A stretch of 64,000 bases of DNA. Source: Rhodocyclaceae bacterium UBA2346. Lineage in GTDB: Bacteria; Pseudomonadota; Gammaproteobacteria; Burkholderiales; Rhodocyclaceae. Below the pieces are notes generated by a model. It saw only the letters and a list, made by a program, of their open reading frames with translations. It made no database searches and had not been told where the DNA came from. Each line of letters starts with the position of its first letter. Position 1 is the first letter of the stretch. Below, piece after piece: positions 59,021 through 64,000 of this stretch. The stretch covers positions 472 through 64,471 of the forward strand of contig DDUE01000070.1 in the NCBI GenBank assembly GCA_002344625.1, written 5' to 3'. Position numbers and translations under genes: made by a program.

Positions 59021-60358
59021 TCAGGACTCCCTGACCAGGATTTCGCCGCGCAGGCTGTGCGGCGCCGCTGCGGTAATGGTGACATCGACAAACTCGCCGA
59101 CCAGCCTGGGGCTGCCCGGAAAATTGACGATGCGGTTGTTGTCGGTGCGGCCTGCAAGCTCGTCCCCGCGCTTGCGCGACAGACCTTCGACCAGCACCCG
59201 CTCGACCCTGCCCACCATCGCCAGGCTGATCGCCTGCGACTGCTCGTCAATGCGTTTTTGCAGGCGCGCAAGCCACGCCAGCTTGGTCGCCTGCGGGACT
59301 GGATCGGGCAGATCGGCCGCCGGGGTCCCCGGCCTCGCACTGTAGACAAAACTGAACGAGGCATCGAAACCGACCTCGTCGATCAGACGCATGGTCCTCT
59401 CGAAATCCTCTTCGGTCTCGCCGGGAAAACCGACGATGAAATCCGACGACAGCGACAGATCGGGGCGCGCGGCGCGCAGTTTGCGCACCACCGACTTGAA
59501 CTCGAGCACCGAATAACCGCGCTTCATCGCCGCCAGCACCCGATCGGACCCGGACTGCACCGGCAGATGCAGATGGCTCACCAGCTTGGGAAGCTTCGCA
59601 TAGGCGTCGAATACCCGCTGTGTCATCTCGCGCGGATGCGAGGTGGTATAGCGCAGGCGGTCGATGCCGGGAAGCTCGGCAACGCACTCGAGCAAGAACG
59701 CGAAATCACCTGGCTCGCCCCCCTCGCGCGTGATCGCGCCGCGCCAGGCATTGACGTTCTGTCCCAGCAAGGTCACCTCCTTCACCCCCTGCTCCGCCAG
59801 CGTCGCCACCTCGACCAGGATGTCTTCCAGGGGCCGGGACACTTCCTCGCCACGGGTGTAGGGCACCACACAGAAGGTGCAGTACTTCGAACACCCTTCC
59901 ATGATCGACACGAACGCGCTCGCGCCCTCGACCCGCGCCGGCGGCATGTGGTCGAACTTCTCGATCTCGGGAAACGAGATATCCACTTGCGACCGCCCGC
60001 TCGCCCGGCGCGCTTCGATCAACTGGGGCAGGCGATGCAGCGTCTGCGGCCCGAACACCACGTCGACATAAGGCGCACGTGCCACGATGGCCTCGCCCTC
60101 CTGGCTCGCGACGCACCCGCCGACGCCGATGATCAGATGCGGATTCTGCTGTTTCAGGTGCTTCACCCGCCCGAGATCATGGAACACCTTCTCTTGCGCC
60201 TTCTCGCGCACCGAGCAGGTGTTGAACAGGATCACATCGGCCTCGTCGGGATTGTCGGTCTGCTCCAGCGCTTCGCCCACCCCGAGCACATCCGCCATCT
60301 TGTCGGAGTCGTACTCGTTCATCTGGCAGCCGAAGGTGCGGATGTATAGTTTCTTCAT
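59021..60358 (-). CDS. miaB: tRNA-2-methylthio-N6-isopentenyladenosine synthase
   Basis: A 445-residue radical-SAM methylthiotransferase modifying A37 of tRNA. An N-terminal UPF0004 domain with cluster cysteines ([34 protein letters not shown]), the radical-SAM motif [16 protein letters not shown] and a C-terminal TRAM domain are present. The ATG at 60358 matches the usual [11 protein letters not shown] start. It heads the run with phoH, ybeY, corC and lnt. Confidence 0.98.
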   Translation of the reverse strand: MKKLYIRTFGCQMNEYDSDKMADVLGVGEALEQTDNPDEADVILFNTCSVREKAQEKVFHDLGRVKHLKQQNPHLIIGVGGCVASQEGEAIVARAPYVDVVFGPQTLHRLPQLIEARRASGRSQVDISFPEIEKFDHMPPARVEGASAFVSIMEGCSKYCTFCVVPYTRGEEVSRPLEDILVEVATLAEQGVKEVTLLGQNVNAWRGAITREGGEPGDFAFLLECVAELPGIDRLRYTTSHPREMTQRVFDAYAKLPKLVSHLHLPVQSGSDRVLAAMKRGYSVLEFKSVVRKLRAARPDLSLSSDFIVGFPGETEEDFERTMRLIDEVGFDASFSFVYSARPGTPAADLPDPVPQATKLAWLARLQKRIDEQSQAISLAMVGRVERVLVEGLSRKRGDELAGRTDNNRIVNFPGSPRLVGEFVDVTITAAAPHSLRGEILVRES

Positions 60359-60376
60359 CTGTTCGGTCAGGAAAAG

Positions 60377-60406
60377 TTGACGCAAAGTTCTCGTACCCGT
60401 TATATT
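60377..60406 (+). promoter_or_regulatory. Promoter of the tRNA-Met gene
   Basis: TTGACG (60377-60382), an 18-base spacer and TATATT (60401-60406) lie just before the tRNA, whose 5' end is 11 bases after the -10. Both hexamers match consensus at five of six positions. Confidence 0.75.
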
Positions 60407-60417
60407 AGCAGGCTTGT

Positions 60418-60494
60418 GGTGATGTAGCTCAGACGGTTAGAGCGATGGATTCATAACCCATAGGTCGGCGGTTCGATTCCGCCCATCACCACCA
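60418..60494 (+). tRNA. tRNA-Met (CAU anticodon)
   Basis: A 77-base tRNA with acceptor GGTGATG paired with CATCACC, discriminator A and encoded CCA. The D arm contains GTAGCTCAGACGGTTAGAGC, the anticodon loop is TTCATAA and the T arm has GGTTCGATTCC. The anticodon stem carries an A31-C39 mismatch. A normal first base pair (G1-C72) points to elongator rather than initiator methionine tRNA. Confidence 0.97.
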
Positions 60495-60832
60495 AAATTC
60501 AATTCAAAGAAGCCCGCCCTGCGCGGGCTTCTGCATTTCTGGGTAAAAGCAGAGCGTACTACCAAGGGTACTTTTTGGGGCGCGCCATGCCGCTCGCCCC
60601 GACACCCGACCCGGGTGGAGTCCTTCTGCCCGGGTACCAAATTTCACCAGACAAGCATCATTTTGCACCGCAACGGAGTAATCTAGCCCTGCAGGCGAAT
60701 CTGGCGGACGAACCAGTGGCGCAAAGGTGCTGCAGACGTCCACGCCATATCGCACCGCAGCAGCCCGCACGGCATGGTGTGGGCGACGAATGATCCGGAG
60801 ACCTCGATCTGATATACCGAAAGGGGTGAACA
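60495..60832 (+). other. Intergenic region between tRNA-Met and frdA
   Basis: This 338-base region holds a terminator-like hairpin just after the tRNA. A GTAC...GTAC palindrome with T-run lies at about 60557-60577. The rest shows no gene. The frdA leader is presumably here, but no clear promoter or FNR site was recognised. Confidence 0.6.
60508..60532 (+). terminator. Hairpin terminator after tRNA-Met
   Basis: A perfect 10-bp stem (AGAAGCCCGC/GCGGGCTTCT) with a 5-base loop lies 13 bases after the tRNA. The following bases are only moderately T-rich. Confidence 0.75.
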
Positions 60833-62614
60833 GTGGAAAGTTTCAAGGCAGATGTGGTGATCGTGGGCGCGGGCGGCGCGGGCTTGCGAGCTGCGATAGC
60901 CGTCGCCGAGGCCGACCCCGGCCTCGCGATCGCGCTGGTGTCCAAGGTTTATCCGATGCGCAGCCACACGGTCGCGGCCGAAGGCGGCTCGGCCGGCGTG
61001 GCACAGGCGCACGACAGCTTCGAGCACCATTTCAACGACACGGTTTCGGGCGGCGACTGGCTGTGCGAGCAGGACGTGGTCGAGTATTTCGTTGCGCAAT
61101 GTCCGCAAGAAATGGTCCAGCTCGAACATTGGGGCTGTCCCTGGAGCCGCAAGCCCGATGGTCACGTGAATGTGCGGGCTTTCGGCGGCATGAAGATCGA
61201 ACGCACCTGGTTCGCGGCCGACAAGACCGGCTTCCACATGCTCCACACCCTGTTCCAGACCTCGATCAAGTACCCGTCGATCAAGCGTTTTGACGAACAC
61301 TTCTGTGCCGACCTCATCGTCGAGGACGGTCGGGCCCAAGGCGTGGTCGTGATCGGCATCGCATCGGGCGAATTCATGCTGATCGAAGCCGGCGCGGTGG
61401 TGTTCGCGACCGGTGGCGCGGGCCGGGTGTTTCGCGAGAATACCAACGGCGGCATCGTCACCGGCGACGGCATGGCGCTGGCCTACCGCCACGGCGTGCC
61501 GCTGCGCGACATGGAGTTCGTTCAATACCACCCGACCTGTATGCCCGGCACCGGCCTGCTGTTCACCGAGGCCTGTCGCGGTGAGGGCGGTTTTCTGCTC
61601 AACAAGGACGGTTACCGCTACCTGCAGGACTACGGCCTCGGGCCGGCCGAGCCGGTGCCACGCAACAAGGCCATGGAGCTCGGGCCGCGCGACCGGCTGA
61701 GCCAGGCTTTCTGGCACGAGCAGCAAAAGGGTCGCACCATCGAAGGCCCGCACGGCTCGGTCGTCCACCTCGACTTGCGCCACCTCGGCGAACGGAAGCT
61801 GCGCGAGCGCCTGCCGCAGATCTACGAGCTGGCCGAGGAGTTTCTCGGCGTCGATCCGGCCAAGACCCCCATCCCGGTGCGCCCGGCGGTGCATTACACG
61901 ATGGGCGGCATCCTGGTCGACGGCAGCTGCGCCGCGCCGTTGCCGGGCCTGTATGCGGCCGGCGAATGCTCCAGCGTCGGGATTCACGGCGCAAACCGCC
62001 TCGGCTCGAACTCGCTGGCCGAGCTGTGCGTATTCGGCAAGGTGGCTGGCATCGAAGCGGCGCGCTTCGCCAGAACGGTCTCGCCAAGCGCTGCGGCGAC
62101 GCTGCAGAAGCAGGCACAGGCCAGCGAACACCGGGCGCGCGCCATCGTGGCCAAGTCCGACGGTACCGAACGCATCGCGCACTTGCGCAAGGAGATGGCC
62201 GAGACCATGGAGCGCGGCTGCGGCATCTACCGTCTCGGCGACAGCATGCAGGCGACCTGTGACAAGCTCGACGAGTTGCGCCAGCGCTACAAGAACATCG
62301 GGATCGAGGACAAGTCCAGCGTCTGGAACAGCAACTGGCTGATGGCGATCGAGCTCGGGTTCCAGCTCGATGTCGCCCAGGCGATGGCGTACTCGGCCCT
62401 GAACCGCAAGGAATCCCGCGGCGCCCACCAGCGCCTGGACGGGTTCGAGCAGCGCGACGACGAGCACTATCTCAAACACACGCTTGCCCTCTTCGACGGC
62501 GACGGCCGACCGCGCATCGATTACAGCCCGGTCCGGATCACCAAGTCCCGGCCCGCGGTACGGGCCTACGGCGCCGCCGGCGAGCAGGCCGAGAAGGAGG
62601 CGCGTCATGGCTGA
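60833..62614 (+). CDS. frdA: Fumarate reductase flavoprotein subunit
   Basis: A 593-residue FAD subunit of quinol:fumarate reductase. The FAD-binding [10 protein letters not shown] motif, the covalent-flavin histidine H45 in [10 protein letters not shown], the active-site region [27 protein letters not shown] and [10 protein letters not shown] are present. The start is a GTG behind AAGGGG. FrdA and SdhA are alike, but the separate frdC and frdD anchors and gene order identify fumarate reductase. It overlaps frdB by eight bases. Confidence 0.93.
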   Translation: MESFKADVVIVGAGGAGLRAAIAVAEADPGLAIALVSKVYPMRSHTVAAEGGSAGVAQAHDSFEHHFNDTVSGGDWLCEQDVVEYFVAQCPQEMVQLEHWGCPWSRKPDGHVNVRAFGGMKIERTWFAADKTGFHMLHTLFQTSIKYPSIKRFDEHFCADLIVEDGRAQGVVVIGIASGEFMLIEAGAVVFATGGAGRVFRENTNGGIVTGDGMALAYRHGVPLRDMEFVQYHPTCMPGTGLLFTEACRGEGGFLLNKDGYRYLQDYGLGPAEPVPRNKAMELGPRDRLSQAFWHEQQKGRTIEGPHGSVVHLDLRHLGERKLRERLPQIYELAEEFLGVDPAKTPIPVRPAVHYTMGGILVDGSCAAPLPGLYAAGECSSVGIHGANRLGSNSLAELCVFGKVAGIEAARFARTVSPSAAATLQKQAQASEHRARAIVAKSDGTERIAHLRKEMAETMERGCGIYRLGDSMQATCDKLDELRQRYKNIGIEDKSSVWNSNWLMAIELGFQLDVAQAMAYSALNRKESRGAHQRLDGFEQRDDEHYLKHTLALFDGDGRPRIDYSPVRITKSRPAVRAYGAAGEQAEKEARHG

Positions 62615-63356
62615 CAAGACCATCACCGTCGAAGTGTTGCGCTATCGCCCGGAACAGGACCCGGCCCCGGAATTCCAGCGTTACCAGGTGCCGTTCAGCG
62701 ACGACATGTCGGTATTGCAGGCACTCCTGTACATCAAGGACGAGCTGGACGAGACCCTGAGTTTTCGCTGGTCGTGCCGGATGGCCATTTGCGGCAGTTG
62801 CGGGATGATGATCAACGGCGACCCCAAGCTCTCGTGCAAGACCTTTCTGCGCGACATCCATCCCGCCACGGTCAGGGTCGAAGCCCTCAACCATTTCCCG
62901 ATCGAACGCGATCTGGTCGTGGTCATGGATGACTTCATCGACAAGCTCGAACGCATCCAGCCCTACATCATCCCGGCCGAACCGCGCAGCCTCGACCAGG
63001 GCGCGTATCTGCAGACGCCGGCCCAGCTCGATAAATACGAGCAGTTCAGCTCGTGCATCAACTGCCTGCTGTGCTACGCGGCCTGTCCGCAGTACGGGCT
63101 CAACCCGACGTTCATCGGGCCGGGCGCGCTCGCGCTGCTCCACCGCTACAACGCCGACTCGCGCGACGGCGCAAGCGCGCAGCGCATGGAACTCGTGGCA
63201 GCCGAAGAAGGTGTGTTCAACTGCACCGCGGTGGGCTATTGCTCCGAAGTCTGTCCCAAGCACGTCGATCCGGCCAACGCGGTGAACCAGAACAAGACCA
63301 CCGCCGCGGCCGACTATTTCGCGCGCTTTCTCAAGCCCAAGGGGAGTGGCAAATGA
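62607..63356 (+). CDS. frdB: Fumarate reductase iron-sulfur subunit
   Basis: A 249-residue subunit. The [2Fe-2S] ligands are in [21 protein letters not shown], the [4Fe-4S] ligands in [16 protein letters not shown], and the [3Fe-4S] ligands in [17 protein letters not shown]. It carries electrons between the quinol site and FrdA. The start overlaps frdA and the stop overlaps frdC. Confidence 0.95.
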   Translation: MADKTITVEVLRYRPEQDPAPEFQRYQVPFSDDMSVLQALLYIKDELDETLSFRWSCRMAICGSCGMMINGDPKLSCKTFLRDIHPATVRVEALNHFPIERDLVVVMDDFIDKLERIQPYIIPAEPRSLDQGAYLQTPAQLDKYEQFSSCINCLLCYAACPQYGLNPTFIGPGALALLHRYNADSRDGASAQRMELVAAEEGVFNCTAVGYCSEVCPKHVDPANAVNQNKTTAAADYFARFLKPKGSGK

Positions 63357-63751
63357 ACAAGCGTCGTCCCTACGTACGGCCCATGACAGGCTGGTGGCGC
63401 AAGAACCCGTTCTTCATCGAGTACATGATTCACGAAGGCACGGCGCTGTTCGTCGCCGCCTATGCCCTGGTGTTGCTGGCGGGCCTGGTGTGCCTCGCAC
63501 AGGGCGAGGCGGCCTGGAACGGCTGGCTGGGCGCGCTGCGGCATCCGCTGGCGATCCTGTTCCACCTCGTCACGCTCGCGATGCTGTCGTATCACAGCTG
63601 GACCTGGTTCAAGATCATGCCGAAGACCATGCCACCGGTCGTGCTCGGCGGCAGGAGGCTCCCGGCGGCGGCGATCACCGGCGGCGGGCTTGCCGCGGTG
63701 GCGCTGGCGAGCATCGCGGCGCTGGGCCTGGTCTGGGGGATGACGCGATGA
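63353..63751 (+). CDS. frdC: Fumarate reductase membrane anchor FrdC
   Basis: A 132-residue protein with three membrane helices (about 28-48, 64-84 and 108-129). It begins [34 protein letters not shown], typical of FrdC, and [30 protein letters not shown]. It anchors FrdAB and helps form the quinol site. It overlaps frdD by four bases. Confidence 0.95.
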   Translation: MNKRRPYVRPMTGWWRKNPFFIEYMIHEGTALFVAAYALVLLAGLVCLAQGEAAWNGWLGALRHPLAILFHLVTLAMLSYHSWTWFKIMPKTMPPVVLGGRRLPAAAITGGGLAAVALASIAALGLVWGMTR

Positions 63752-64000
63752 GACGGCCGCTCAAGCGCTCCAATGCGCCGATCTTCTGGGGGCTGTTCGG
63801 CGCGGGCGGCATGCTCAGCGCCCTCCTCGGCCCGGTGCTGGTATTGATCACCGGCCTGGCGGTGCCGCTGGGCCTGCTCTTCGGATCCGACGCGATGAGT
63901 TACCAGAACATGCTCGCGTTCGCGCAGAACTGGCTCGGCAAGGCGTTCGCCTTTGCGGTCGTCTCGCTCTTCCTGTGGCACGCCGGGCACCGGATCTTCC
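63748..64000 (+). CDS. frdD: Fumarate reductase membrane anchor FrdD (partial)
   Basis: The first 84 residues of FrdD, running off the window end. It has RSNAPIFWGLFGAGGMLSALLGPVLVLITGLAVPLGL and ends in the conserved FLWHAGHRIF region with the helix histidine. It overlaps the frdC stop (ATGA). Three helices are expected; two are seen. Confidence 0.93.
   Translation, partial: MRRPLKRSNAPIFWGLFGAGGMLSALLGPVLVLITGLAVPLGLLFGSDAMSYQNMLAFAQNWLGKAFAFAVVSLFLWHAGHRIF

Noticed and set aside
60495..60600. Possible integration site downstream of tRNA-Met.
   Set aside because: tRNA 3' ends are common island targets, but no integrase, repeat of the tRNA end or foreign gene follows.

Overview
The window is a gene-dense, high-GC, chromosomal stretch from a betaproteobacterium. 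The gene set and order point to the Rhodocyclales (Azoarcus/Thauera/Aromatoleum-like): the mla-yadGH-ibaG-murA-his-hit-tat-degS-like-nif3 block, the lnt-corC-ybeY-phoH-miaB block, rpe-gph-trpE, glyQS-gmhB-plsC, and a phasin for polyhydroxyalkanoate granules. The taxonomic call is inferred from content and synteny only. No plasmid, phage, insertion sequence or CRISPR array was recognised. Nearly all sequence is core metabolism and envelope biogenesis.

Layout. 76-6861: a minus-strand haem uptake operon (hmuS-hmuT-hmuU-hmuV-TonB receptor-hugZ) read from a promoter whose spacer holds a Fur-box-like sequence. 6982-10093: plus-strand CaiB/BaiF CoA-transferase and an orphan GspE/PilB-family ATPase. 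10102-19155: a minus-strand run of an ornithine cyclodeaminase-like gene, PP2C phosphatase, double-FHA protein, class II phosphodiesterase-like metallo-beta-lactamase, a GAF-GspE ATPase fusion, rpe, gph and trpE. 19234-21358: sucCD with a clear terminator. 21660-26369: DUF2889 protein, FimV-like protein, NIF3 protein and an HtrA-type protease. 26429-35187: tatABC, hit and the histidine genes hisEIFAHB, hisC, hisD and hisG, in which hisC alone points the other way. 35331-39597: rnk, a patatin type Vd autotransporter, murA and ibaG. 39607-45220: yadGH-like ABC exporter and the mla phospholipid transport genes, with mlaA inside the operon. 45613-48283: kdsD-kdsC-lptC-lptA for LPS synthesis and transport. 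48374-50131: enoyl-CoA hydratase and phasin. 50255-54642: plsC-like, gmhB, glyS, glyQ. 54741-60358: lnt, corC, ybeY (with an unusual N-terminal extension), phoH, miaB. 60418-60494: tRNA-Met(CAU). 60833-end: frdABCD, with frdD cut by the window end.

How the genes work together. A dominant theme is the outer membrane: Mla lipid transport, Kdo supply (kdsD/kdsC), LPS transport (lptC/lptA), heptose (gmhB), lipoprotein acylation (lnt), peptidoglycan (murA), Tat export, periplasmic proteolysis and haem import. Histidine synthesis, glycyl-tRNA charging and fumarate/succinate metabolism make up most of the rest.

The least conventional region is 13242-18190. There a PP2C phosphatase, a phosphothreonine-reading FHA protein, a cyclic-nucleotide-phosphodiesterase-like enzyme and a GAF-domain secretion/pilus ATPase lie together with no kinase and no other pilus or secretion gene, and a second orphan ATPase sits about 3 kb away. 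Several textbook gene orders are broken (trpE without trpGDC, lptA without lptB, inverted hisC, murA separated from hisG), which suggests local rearrangement. The first ~66 bases are almost pure cytosine and look like a contig-end artefact.
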